Source: Rickettsiales bacterium | Lineage (GTDB): Bacteria; Pseudomonadota; Alphaproteobacteria; Rickettsiales; UBA8987 | Direction: 5' to 3' | Length of the DNA stretch: 14,552 nucleotides | Assembly: GCA_020631295.1 (NCBI GenBank) | Contig: JAHDHN010000032.1 | Span: 1-14,552, forward strand | Shown: positions 7,984-14,521 of the stretch, piece after piece | Layout: every line of letters starts with the position of its first letter | Position numbering within the stretch: the stretch's first letter is position 1 | Notes under the pieces: generated by a model | Told to the model about the DNA's origin: nothing | Database searches by the model: none | What the model saw: the letters and a program-made list of their open reading frames with translations, nothing else | Made by a program: the position numbers and the translations under genes

Positions 7984-8097
7984 TGTTTCCTGCGACTTGA
8001 TCGCAGGATCAAATCTAAGAGTGGTTGTATTTCGCCATTTGACCCTGTGGTTCCGCCGTCGCCAAGGCTATGGCGGACAGGCAAGCCACAGGGAACA
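7984..8097 (+). repeat. REPIN-like double-hairpin element, copy 1, with internal insertion
   Basis: Two inverted 31-bp units flank a 22-bp spacer. Unit A (7984-8014) has stem TCCTGCGA/TCGCAGGA and loop CTTGA. Unit B (8037 to 8097) has stem CCCTGTGG (8043-8050) and CCACAGGG (8086-8093). Compared with copy 2, the loop of unit B is enlarged by 30 bp. Apart from that insertion, both units are identical to copy 2, while the spacer matches at only 12 of 22 positions. The inverted pair of short palindromes matches the architecture called REPIN (two REPs in opposite orientation), which in other bacteria are mobilised by a RAYT transposase; none is encoded here. It fills most of the gap between dapE and the acyl-CoA dehydrogenase gene. 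Confidence 0.85.
8052..8081 (+). repeat. 30-bp palindromic insertion inside the hairpin loop of copy 1
   Basis: Alignment with copy 2 shows 30 extra bases between the first loop base and the loop residue CAAG. The insert carries its own stem, TCCGCC (8052-8057) with GGCGGA (8072-8077), around an inner GCCAAGGC. A similar core (GCCAAAGGC, read on the minus strand) occurs in the hairpin cluster near 10030-10059, so this may be a second, independent palindromic family. Confidence 0.7.
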
Positions 8098-8119
8098 AGT
8101 GCTTTTAGGTATATGGGTT

Positions 8120-8126
8120 AAAGGAG
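8120..8126 (+). promoter_or_regulatory. Strong ribosome binding site of the acyl-CoA dehydrogenase gene
   Basis: AAAGGAG ends 9 nt before the ATG at 8136. It is the best Shine-Dalgarno match in the window and fixes that start. Confidence 0.8.
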
Positions 8127-8135
8127 ACAAACTAC

Positions 8136-9935
8136 ATGCCGAGTTATAACGCGCCGATTCGTGATTTTACATTTGCCTTAAATGAGTGGCTGCAGCTGGA
8201 GCAATATAGCCATATAAAGGGGTTTGAAGATCTTTCCATTATCGATCCGATTTTAGAAGAAGGTGCACGCTTTTGTGAGGAAGTGTTGCATCCGCTGAAC
8301 CAAACGGGTGATGCGCAAGGCTTGAAATTTGAGAACGGCAAAGTGACCCTGCCAGACGGGTTTGTGGATGCGTATAAGCTTTATGTAGAAAGTGGGTGGG
8401 GCAGCTTTGCCTGCAATCCGGAATATGGCGGGCAGGGCTTGCCGAATGTGATCAACACGCCGCTGATTGAGATGGTGTGCTCCAGCAATCTTTCTTTCGG
8501 CCTGATGCCTGGCCTCACACACGGTGCCTATAGTGCGCTGAATCTGTTTGGTACAGAAGAGCAAAAGCAGAAATATCTGCCGAAGATGATCACCGGAGAA
8601 TGGACCGGTGTGATGGGGTTAACAGAGCCGCAATCAGGCACGGATTTGGGCTTGAACCGCACGCGCGCAGAGCCGGTGGATCCAGAAGCCCCAGTGGGCG
8701 AAACGGACTATAAAATCACTGGCACGAAGATTTTTATTTCCTGCGGTGAGCATGATGCGGTGGATAACATCATTCATTTGGTGCTGGCACGCTTGCCAGA
8801 TGCGCCGGAGGGCGTGAAGGGCATTTCCCTGTTTGTGGTGCCGAAGGTGATGGTAAATGATGACGGCTCTTTGGGCGAACCCAATGCGCTCTCCTGCGGC
8901 TCCATTGAGCATAAGATGGGGATTCATGCCAGCCCTACCTGTGTGATGAATTTTGAGGGCGCCACTGGTTGGCTGGTGGGTGAGCCTCACAAAGGCCTCA
9001 AAGCCATGTTTATTATGATGAATGAGGCGCGCCTGCTGGTGGGTGTGCAGGGCCTTGGTGTGGGTGAAGTGTCTTACCAAAATGCACTTGCCTATGCGCG
9101 TGAACGGCTGCAAGGCCGGGCGCTAAAGGGTGCAGCATTGCCAGATAAACCAGCCGATCCGCTCACCGTGCATCCGGATGTGCGCCGCATGCTGCTTACC
9201 ATGCGCGCCTTTGCGGAAGGCGGCCGTGTGCTGGCATTATGGACAGCGCTGAATGTGGATCTTGCGCATCACAGCGAGGATGAAGAAGAGCGCGAAGCGG
9301 CAGATGATTTTGTGCAGCTAATGACGCCAATTGTGAAATCGTACCTCACCGAGCAAGGCACCAAAACGGCCAATTTGGGCATGCAGATCCATGGCGGGTA
9401 TGGGTATATCACCGAATATGGCATGGAACAATTTGTGCGGGATGCGCGCATTGCCGAAATTTATGAGGGCGCCAATGGTATTCAAGCGCTGGACTTGGTA
9501 GGGCGCAAGCTGGGCATGCATACGGGCCGCTATCTGCGCCGTTTCTTCCATCCGGTGAAGGAGTTTTTGGATACGCACCGCGACAATGAAGCCATGGCAG
9601 AGTTTAATAAGCCGCTCTATCAAGGCTTTACCTCGCTGCAAAATGCCTCACTCTTGGTAGCGCAAAAAGGGTTGGCCAATCCGGATGAAGCAGCAGCAGC
9701 CAGCAGCGATTATCTCACCATGTTTGCCTTGGTGACCTATGGCTATATTTGGGCGCGCACGGCATTGATCGCGCAGGAAGCCTTGGCTGGCGGTAGCACC
9801 GAAACCGAGTTCTATGAAAACAAGCTAGCCACCGCGCGCTTCTTCATGCAGAAAGTGCTGCCAGAGCATTATAGCTTGCTGGCCAAGATCAATGCAGGTG
9901 CAGCACCGCTGGATATGCCAGGTGAGGTAGTGTAG
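8136..9935 (+). CDS. Acyl-CoA dehydrogenase with C-terminal extension domain (DmdC/FadE-like)
   Basis: This FAD enzyme introduces a trans-2 double bond into an acyl-CoA and passes electrons to electron-transfer flavoprotein. At 599 aa it is longer than the classical 380-residue family and matches the long class with an N-terminal cap and a C-terminal extension (from about residue 460). That class includes 3-methylmercaptopropionyl-CoA dehydrogenase DmdC and various fatty acyl-CoA dehydrogenases. Visible motifs are GLTEPQSGTDL (161-171) in the flavin-binding middle domain, then KMGIHASPTCVMNFEGA and GVQGLGVGEVSYQNAL. The signature QIHGGYGYITEYGMEQFVRD is followed by IAEIYEGANGIQ, whose E444 is the likely catalytic base. 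A strong AAAGGAG precedes the ATG. The substrate chain length cannot be told from sequence. No beta-oxidation partner genes are adjacent. Confidence 0.93.
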   Translation: MPSYNAPIRDFTFALNEWLQLEQYSHIKGFEDLSIIDPILEEGARFCEEVLHPLNQTGDAQGLKFENGKVTLPDGFVDAYKLYVESGWGSFACNPEYGGQGLPNVINTPLIEMVCSSNLSFGLMPGLTHGAYSALNLFGTEEQKQKYLPKMITGEWTGVMGLTEPQSGTDLGLNRTRAEPVDPEAPVGETDYKITGTKIFISCGEHDAVDNIIHLVLARLPDAPEGVKGISLFVVPKVMVNDDGSLGEPNALSCGSIEHKMGIHASPTCVMNFEGATGWLVGEPHKGLKAMFIMMNEARLLVGVQGLGVGEVSYQNALAYARERLQGRALKGAALPDKPADPLTVHPDVRRMLLTMRAFAEGGRVLALWTALNVDLAHHSEDEEEREAADDFVQLMTPIVKSYLTEQGTKTANLGMQIHGGYGYITEYGMEQFVRDARIAEIYEGANGIQALDLVGRKLGMHTGRYLRRFFHPVKEFLDTHRDNEAMAEFNKPLYQGFTSLQNASLLVAQKGLANPDEAAAASSDYLTMFALVTYGYIWARTALIAQEALAGGSTETEFYENKLATARFFMQKVLPEHYSLLAKINAGAAPLDMPGEVV

Positions 9936-9955
9936 CATAGTGATATTTAATTGAA

Positions 9956-10089
9956 GCCCTTGCGAAAGCGAGGGCCCAGCCTACGCTAAAGCTACGGCTG
10001 GCGCAGCCAGGTAAGATACTGCCCTGGCTTGCCCTGCGAAGCCTTTGGCGTAGCGGGGACCCCGGATCTGCGCTTACGCTTTTCCGGGG
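9956..10089. repeat. Compound hairpin cluster between the acyl-CoA dehydrogenase and SDHAF4-like genes
   Basis: At least four inverted repeats follow each other with almost no gap. The first, 9956-9975, is GCCCTTGC/GCGAGGGC with a GAAA tetraloop (one T-G pair). Next come CCAGCC (9976-9981) with GGCTGG (9996-10001), and AGCCAGG (10005-10011) with CCTGGCT (10023-10029). A CCC-GC-GCC / GGC-GC-GGG composite lies at about 10032-10058. The last is CCCCGGA (10060-10066) with TCCGGGG (10083-10089), enclosing GCG-CTTA-CGC. No T-run follows the first hairpin, so termination after the dehydrogenase gene is not obvious. It looks like a compound extragenic palindromic repeat. Confidence 0.65.
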
Positions 10090-10141
10090 ATGCAGGAAGA
10101 AGGTAAACGCAATCACTGCACATCATAAAGTGAGTATAATA

Positions 10142-10306
10142 ATGACCCAAAAACAGCCAGAACAATCACCGCCAATCGTTAAGCCAGCTGCTGCAAAAGA
10201 CGCAGAGAAGAAAGCGGCCATGCCAGAGGAAATTGGCGGGCAAAAAGGCCCCGAGCCTACCCGCTTTGGCGATTGGGAAAAAAACGGCCGCTGTACTGAT
10301 TTTTAA
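10142..10306 (+). CDS. SDHAF4-like succinate dehydrogenase assembly factor (DUF1674)
   Basis: A 54-aa protein running from ATG (10142) to TAA (10304-10306). The C-terminal half carries the family signature: GPEPTRFGDWEKNGRCTDF at residues 36-54, ending at the C-terminus as in homologues. The N-terminal half is a low-complexity Pro/Ala/Lys/Glu tail typical of the family. In mitochondria SDHAF4 binds flavinylated SdhA and helps it join SdhB; the bacterial role is inferred from homology. AAGTGAG 7 nt upstream is a plausible ribosome site. There are no sdh genes nearby. The gene sits alone between a hairpin cluster and a REPIN-like element that begins 15 bp after its stop. Confidence 0.88.
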   Translation: MTQKQPEQSPPIVKPAAAKDAEKKAAMPEEIGGQKGPEPTRFGDWEKNGRCTDF

Positions 10307-10320
10307 TGCATTGCATGTAA

Positions 10321-10404
10321 TGTTTCCTGCGACTTGATCGCAGGATCAAATCTAACAGTTATGCCGTCTCACTATTTGACCCTGTGGTCAAGCCACAGGG
10401 AACA
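10321..10404 (+). repeat. REPIN-like double-hairpin element, copy 2 (uninterrupted)
   Basis: Unit A (10321-10351) is a 31-bp hairpin with stem TCCTGCGA/TCGCAGGA and loop CTTGA. A 22-bp spacer follows, then unit B (10374-10404), the inverted counterpart with stem CCCTGTGG/CCACAGGG and loop TCAAG. When unit B is reverse-complemented it matches unit A at 25 of 31 positions; the six differences form three compensated stem pairs. It is in the same orientation as copy 1 and lies between the SDHAF4-like gene and dnaE. There is no poly-T after it. Confidence 0.88.
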
Positions 10405-10483
10405 GTATCATAAGTAAGATATCCTATTGCATCCCATGCGGTTTTTGGCCATGATATCTCCCGTTGGGAATCTAATTTTAGTG

Positions 10484-10489
10484 TATAGT
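10484..10489 (+). promoter_or_regulatory. Candidate dnaE -10 element very close to the start codon
   Basis: TATAGT (5 of 6 matches to TATAAT) lies 8 nt before the TTG start of dnaE. TTGGGA (10464-10469) is 14 nt upstream of it, shorter than the preferred spacing. If used, transcription would begin about at the start codon. An upstream promoter is equally possible. Between the repeat and this site lies an AGATATC (10417-10423) / GATATCT (10453-10459) inverted repeat of unknown meaning. Confidence 0.25.
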
Positions 10490-10497
10490 TATTTCAG

Positions 10498-13400
10498 TTG
10501 AACCATGGATTTATCCATATCCGCACGCGCAGTGCCTATTCTTTGGCAGAGGGCGCGGTGCATGTAAAGCCGCTGGTGAAGCACGCGGCTGGCCTTGGCA
10601 TGCCTGCCATTGGCGTAACGGATAATCACAATATGTTTGGCGCATTGGAATTTGCCATGGCGGCCAAGGCAGAAGGCGTGCAGCCGATTATGGGCATCAC
10701 GCTGCGTGTGGCGCTGCAAGAGAGCGATGTAGGCGAAATGCCAGAGACCGGTGATTTGGTGCTGATTGCCCAGAATGAAGCGGGTTACATGCATTTGTTG
10801 GATCTGATCAGTGACTCTTACACAGAAGGCAATCCGCAGCTTGAGGCGCATGTGCTGCTTGCAGCATTGCAAGGCAAAACAGAAGGCGTGATAGCGCTCA
10901 CTGGCGGGCATGAGAGCCTGTTGAATAAGGCCCTGCAGCATGGCCGCACAGAGGAGGCTGATGCGGTGCTGCGCATGCTCCTGCAGCTTTTTCCCGAGCG
11001 GCTTTATGTGGAGCTGCAGCGCTTGGGTTATGAGGGTGAAGCGCAGGTGGAGCAGGCGCTGCTGACGCTGGCCGATGCGCATGGCCTGCCGCTGGTGGCC
11101 ACGAATGACGTGATGTTTCTGAAGCAAGAGCTGCACCAGGCGCATGATGCGCTGTTATGCATTGCAGGCGGGCATTACACCACAGAAGAGCACCGCCGCA
11201 AGGTAACATCTGAGCATTATTTTAAAACGGCAGAAGAGATGACGCAGCTCTTTGCGGATATTCCAGAAGCGATTGCTAACACGGAAGTGATTGCCAAACG
11301 CTGCAGCTTCATGCCGGAAGTGGCCGACCCGATGCTGCCGCATTTTCCCACAGAAGGTGGGCGCAGTGAGGAGGATGAGTTGCGCGCTGTGTCCCATGAA
11401 GGGCTACAAATGCGCCTGCAAACGGTGGTCTATCCGGCTAGTCCAGAGGCGGACAAGGCAGAGATTGAAGCGCACTATAAAGAGCGGCTGGATTTTGAGC
11501 TGGATATTATTAGCCGCATGGAATTTCCGGGCTATTTCTTGATCGTATCGGACTTTATCCGCTGGGCCAAGCGAGAGGATATTCCGGTGGGGCCTGGCCG
11601 TGGTTCCGGTGCAGGTTCCTTGGTGGCATGGTCGCTGGATATCACCAATCTGGACCCGATTCGTTATGGCTTGCTGTTTGAGCGCTTTTTGAATCCGGAA
11701 CGTGTGTCCATGCCGGATTTTGATGTGGATTTCTGTCAGGAGCGGCGTGATGAGGTGATTGCCTATGTGCAAGAGCGTTACGGTGCCAACCATGTGGCGC
11801 AGATCATCACCTTTGGTAAATTGCAAGCTAGGGCGGTGCTGCGTGACACGGGCCGTGTGCTGCAAATGCCCTATGGCCAAGTGGATCGTATGTGTAAGCT
11901 CATTCCGTTTAACCCAGCTGCGCCGGTAACCTTGCAGGAGGCCATTGAGCTGGACAGCGCCTTGCAAAATGAAGCCAAGGCCGACGCAGCGGTGGCCGAT
12001 TTGTTGGATATTGGCTTGAAGCTGGAAGGGTTATATCGCCATGCGTCTACCCACGCAGCAGGTGTGGTGATTGGTTCTAAGCCGCTGAAAGAGATTATTC
12101 CGCTTTACACAGACCATCGCTCACCCATTCCGGCCACGCAATTTTCCATGAAATATTCGGAATTGTCTGGCCTGGTGAAGTTTGATTTTTTGGGCTTAAA
12201 AACACTCACCACCATTCAAAAAGCGGTGAAGCTGATTCGTGCAGAGCAAGATGCCGCATTTGATATTGAGGCGATTCCATTGGATGACCGCCCGACCTAT
12301 GATTTGCTCACCGCAGGTAAAACAGTGGGCGTGTTCCAAATGGAATCTGCTGGTATGCGGGATGCGCTGCGCAAAATGAAGCCGGACAGTTTGGAGGATA
12401 TCATCGCCTTGATCTCGCTCTATCGCCCTGGGCCAATGGAGAATATTCCCACCTATATTGCGCGCAAGCATGGCAAGGAAAAGCCGGATTATCTGCATCC
12501 GCTGTTGCAGCCTTGTTTGGAAGAAACCTATGGCGTGATTATCTATCAGGAGCAGGTGATGGAAATCGCCAAGATTCTGGGCGGCTATAGCCTGGGTCAG
12601 GCGGATTTGCTGCGTCGTGCCATGGGTAAGAAAATTAAGGAAGAGATGGACGCTCAGCGCGAGATGTTCTTAAAAGGTGCAGAAGAGCAAAAAGTGGATG
12701 TGAAGCAGGCCGATAGCATCTTTGATCTGGTGGCCAAATTTGCTGGTTATGGTTTTAACAAATCCCACGCCGCGGCCTATGCGTTAATTGGGTATCAAAC
12801 CGCCTATCTCAAGGCAAATTACCCGGTAGAATTTCTCACGGCCTGTATGAATATGGATATTGGGGATACGGATAAGTTGCTGATTTACAAAGAAGAATCT
12901 GCGTTGTCGGGCATTGCACTCTTGCCGCCGGATGTGAATAAAAGCCATGGTGCGTTTACCGTGGAGGCACTGGATGAGGCAGCATTAGAGCAGCAAAAAA
13001 CGCAGCAGCTGCATGCGCATAAGCGCGGTATTCGCTTTGGCCTAGGTGGGCTGAAAAATGTGGGGCTGGATGCGATGAATGAGATGGCCGCCATTCGCGA
13101 AGCAGGCGGTGCATTTAGCTCGCTGGGGGATTTGGCCGGGCGCTGTACCAATAAAATTATTAATAAACGCCAGTTGGAAAGCTTAACGGCGGCCGGTGCG
13201 ATGGACAGTTTGATTACAAAAGAGCAGCGTGCCAGCCTGTTTGAGAGCGTGCCCAATTTGGTGCGTATGCAGCAGGCTATTGCTGAGGAAAAGGCGGCCA
13301 ATCAGGTGAATCTTTTTGGAGATGATACGCAAAATACCCTCAATGAAGTGCCGCTTGCCAATGTGGCCGCCTGGACAGAGCAAGAGCAGCTGCAGCATGA

Positions 13401-13998
13401 ATATGAGGCGATTGGGTTTTACCTAAGCAACCACCCGATGGACCGCTATATGCGTGAGTTGCGCAAGAGTGATGTGACCTTCCTTAGCCGCTTTTCGGAT
13501 ATTGAAAGCTTGCCCGCGAAGGAGCGCTTTTTGGTAGCAGGCACGGTGACCAAGCTCACCCACCGCAGTGCTAACGGTAAGCGTTTTGCCTATGTGGCGC
13601 TCTCGGACCCCACTGCCACAATTGAGCTTTCTTTGTTTAGTGAAGAATTGCTTAATAACAGCTTGGAGCTGCTGGAAGGCACCGCGCCCATTTGCGTGGA
13701 TGTGGACGCACGGATTGATGAGGGTGGAGTACGATTGTTCTGCAGCAAAATCCGCCTGCTGGATGATTATCTCAAACATCGCAGCTACCGTGTGGCGATT
13801 GATGTATTTCCTAACAGTGATGTAGCACCGTTGATTAAAGAGCTGCAGCAGCTGCAGGCCGGCCGTGCTCGGGTGCAGATTAACCTTACCACGGCCAATC
13901 AGCATCATGTGACCATTGAACTTCCCACGTCCTACGTTATGGACGATAACCATATTGAAACATTGCAGGCATTGCCCATTGTGGCTAGTGTGGGGTAG
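10498..13998 (+). CDS. dnaE: DNA polymerase III subunit alpha (DnaE)
   Basis: This is the replicative polymerase catalytic subunit, working with the beta clamp, the tau/clamp loader and a separate DnaQ exonuclease. The product is 1166 aa, near the E. coli length of 1160. The N-terminal PHP domain (FIHIRTRSAYSLAEGA) comes first. The palm follows with GPGRGSGAGSL, then PDFDVDF carrying D407 and D409, and KFDFLGL carrying D563; these match E. coli D401, D403 and D555. QVNLF at 936-940 is the expected internal clamp-binding motif. An OB-fold covers about 1011-1051. The start is TTG at 10498: an in-frame TAG at 10486-10488 excludes anything further upstream, and the nearby ATG (10505) is out of frame. 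No Shine-Dalgarno is visible. R11 stands where E. coli has H12, which suggests an inactive PHP metal site. Confidence 0.97.
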   Translation: MNHGFIHIRTRSAYSLAEGAVHVKPLVKHAAGLGMPAIGVTDNHNMFGALEFAMAAKAEGVQPIMGITLRVALQESDVGEMPETGDLVLIAQNEAGYMHLLDLISDSYTEGNPQLEAHVLLAALQGKTEGVIALTGGHESLLNKALQHGRTEEADAVLRMLLQLFPERLYVELQRLGYEGEAQVEQALLTLADAHGLPLVATNDVMFLKQELHQAHDALLCIAGGHYTTEEHRRKVTSEHYFKTAEEMTQLFADIPEAIANTEVIAKRCSFMPEVADPMLPHFPTEGGRSEEDELRAVSHEGLQMRLQTVVYPASPEADKAEIEAHYKERLDFELDIISRMEFPGYFLIVSDFIRWAKREDIPVGPGRGSGAGSLVAWSLDITNLDPIRYGLLFERFLNPERVSMPDFDVDFCQERRDEVIAYVQERYGANHVAQIITFGKLQARAVLRDTGRVLQMPYGQVDRMCKLIPFNPAAPVTLQEAIELDSALQNEAKADAAVADLLDIGLKLEGLYRHASTHAAGVVIGSKPLKEIIPLYTDHRSPIPATQFSMKYSELSGLVKFDFLGLKTLTTIQKAVKLIRAEQDAAFDIEAIPLDDRPTYDLLTAGKTVGVFQMESAGMRDALRKMKPDSLEDIIALISLYRPGPMENIPTYIARKHGKEKPDYLHPLLQPCLEETYGVIIYQEQVMEIAKILGGYSLGQADLLRRAMGKKIKEEMDAQREMFLKGAEEQKVDVKQADSIFDLVAKFAGYGFNKSHAAAYALIGYQTAYLKANYPVEFLTACMNMDIGDTDKLLIYKEESALSGIALLPPDVNKSHGAFTVEALDEAALEQQKTQQLHAHKRGIRFGLGGLKNVGLDAMNEMAAIREAGGAFSSLGDLAGRCTNKIINKRQLESLTAAGAMDSLITKEQRASLFESVPNLVRMQQAIAEEKAANQVNLFGDDTQNTLNEVPLANVAAWTEQEQLQHEYEAIGFYLSNHPMDRYMRELRKSDVTFLSRFSDIESLPAKERFLVAGTVTKLTHRSANGKRFAYVALSDPTATIELSLFSEELLNNSLELLEGTAPICVDVDARIDEGGVRLFCSKIRLLDDYLKHRSYRVAIDVFPNSDVAPLIKELQQLQAGRARVQINLTTANQHHVTIELPTSYVMDDNHIETLQALPIVASVG

Positions 13999-14033
13999 AA
14001 TAGTAGTAACAAAAACCTAAAAAAGAAAGAAAC

Positions 14034-14348
14034 ATGACGTTAAAACCACTCATACTCGTTGCAGTAGGTGCTGTGATAGGTGCGCTTATAGTGGCCGCCA
14101 ATGTAAATATTTTAGACCTTGATAGTAATAATAGCGACATAGAAAAGGGCAAACAAGCAGAGGTCACAATGGTTCAAGCTATCAACAAAGTTACAGCTAT
14201 ACATAAAGGTGTTGTAATCACAGCCACTCTAGAAGAGAAAGAAGGTGAAGGGTTCGTCTATGAGATTGATCTGGTACAAGACGGAAAAGAAGTAGAAGTA
14301 TGGGTGAATGCCAAAACAGGCCAGGTATCTGAGCTGATGGCGGATTAA
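14034..14348 (+). CDS. Small exported or membrane-anchored PepSY-domain protein
   Basis: The protein has 104 residues. Residues 5-25 form a hydrophobic helix after one lysine, either a signal anchor or a signal peptide with a possible cleavage after VAA (about 22). The rest, about 44-103, has the PepSY pattern: a helix (MVQAINKVTAIHKG), then strand-rich ATLEEKEGEGFVYEIDLVQDG and EVEVWVNAKTGQV. PepSY domains occur in peptidase propeptides and in small periplasmic proteins thought to modulate proteases or bind metal or peptide; the function here is unknown. It begins 35 bp after the dnaE stop behind a purine-rich run (AAGAAAGAAAC) and has more AT-rich codons than dnaE. Confidence 0.8.
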   Translation: MTLKPLILVAVGAVIGALIVAANVNILDLDSNNSDIEKGKQAEVTMVQAINKVTAIHKGVVITATLEEKEGEGFVYEIDLVQDGKEVEVWVNAKTGQVSELMAD

Positions 14349-14393
14349 TAAACGCATTTTTGTGAGCTTAAGTCTAAGGATAAATATTTCTCG

Positions 14394-14428
14394 CCGGATG
14401 GTATTTTGGCCTAATAGCCTCCATCTGG
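14394..14428. other. Hairpin in the terminal intergenic region
   Basis: CCGGATGG (14394-14401) pairs with CCATCTGG (14421-14428) with one G-T pair, and GGC (14408-14410) with GCC (14417-14419) can pair inside. It begins 45 bp after the PepSY stop. No T-run follows, so a classical terminator is not supported. The rest of 14349-14552 is AT-rich with no gene seen apart from an ATG near the right edge that cannot be judged. Confidence 0.35.
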
Positions 14429-14493
14429 TTGTGCTAGATATAGCCTGTAAGGGCAAGGTAAGGTCGTTCTTAGTAGACAAATTTCGAACCACT

Positions 14494-14521
14494 TTGGAGT
14501 ATAGTATTTTAGTTTTATAAT
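14494..14521 (+). promoter_or_regulatory. Candidate rightward promoter at the right edge
   Basis: A perfect TATAAT (14516-14521) lies 16 nt after TTGGAG (14494-14499, three matches to TTGACA). It would start transcription about 14528 and drive a gene outside the window. An ATG at about 14538 is open to the window edge, but only five codons are visible. Confidence 0.35.

Noticed and set aside
7989..8007. Intrinsic terminator of dapE
   Set aside because: The hairpin has no following T-run and the same unit occurs as part of a repeat elsewhere.
7927..8121. 64-codon plus-strand frame between dapE and the acyl-CoA dehydrogenase
   Set aside because: It consists mostly of the palindromic repeat and has no ribosome site; kept only as a remark on repeat length.
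9889..10116. 75-codon minus-strand frame over the hairpin cluster
   Set aside because: It is the translation of repeat DNA and overlaps the end of the dehydrogenase gene.
10135..10140. TATAAT just before the SDHAF4-like start codon
   Set aside because: It ends one base before the ATG, so transcription would start inside the coding sequence; more likely coincidence in an AT-rich leader.
7984..10404. CRISPR array formed by the repeated units
   Set aside because: Only two copies 2.2 kb apart, internally inverted, with no regular direct repeats or spacers and no cas genes.
10489..11145. 218-codon minus-strand frame opposite the dnaE 5' end
   Set aside because: Shadow of dnaE; low-complexity Gln/His/Arg-rich translation typical of antisense frames.
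14229..14492. 87-codon minus-strand frame at the right end
   Set aside because: It overlaps the PepSY gene antisense, has no ribosome site and no recognisable features.
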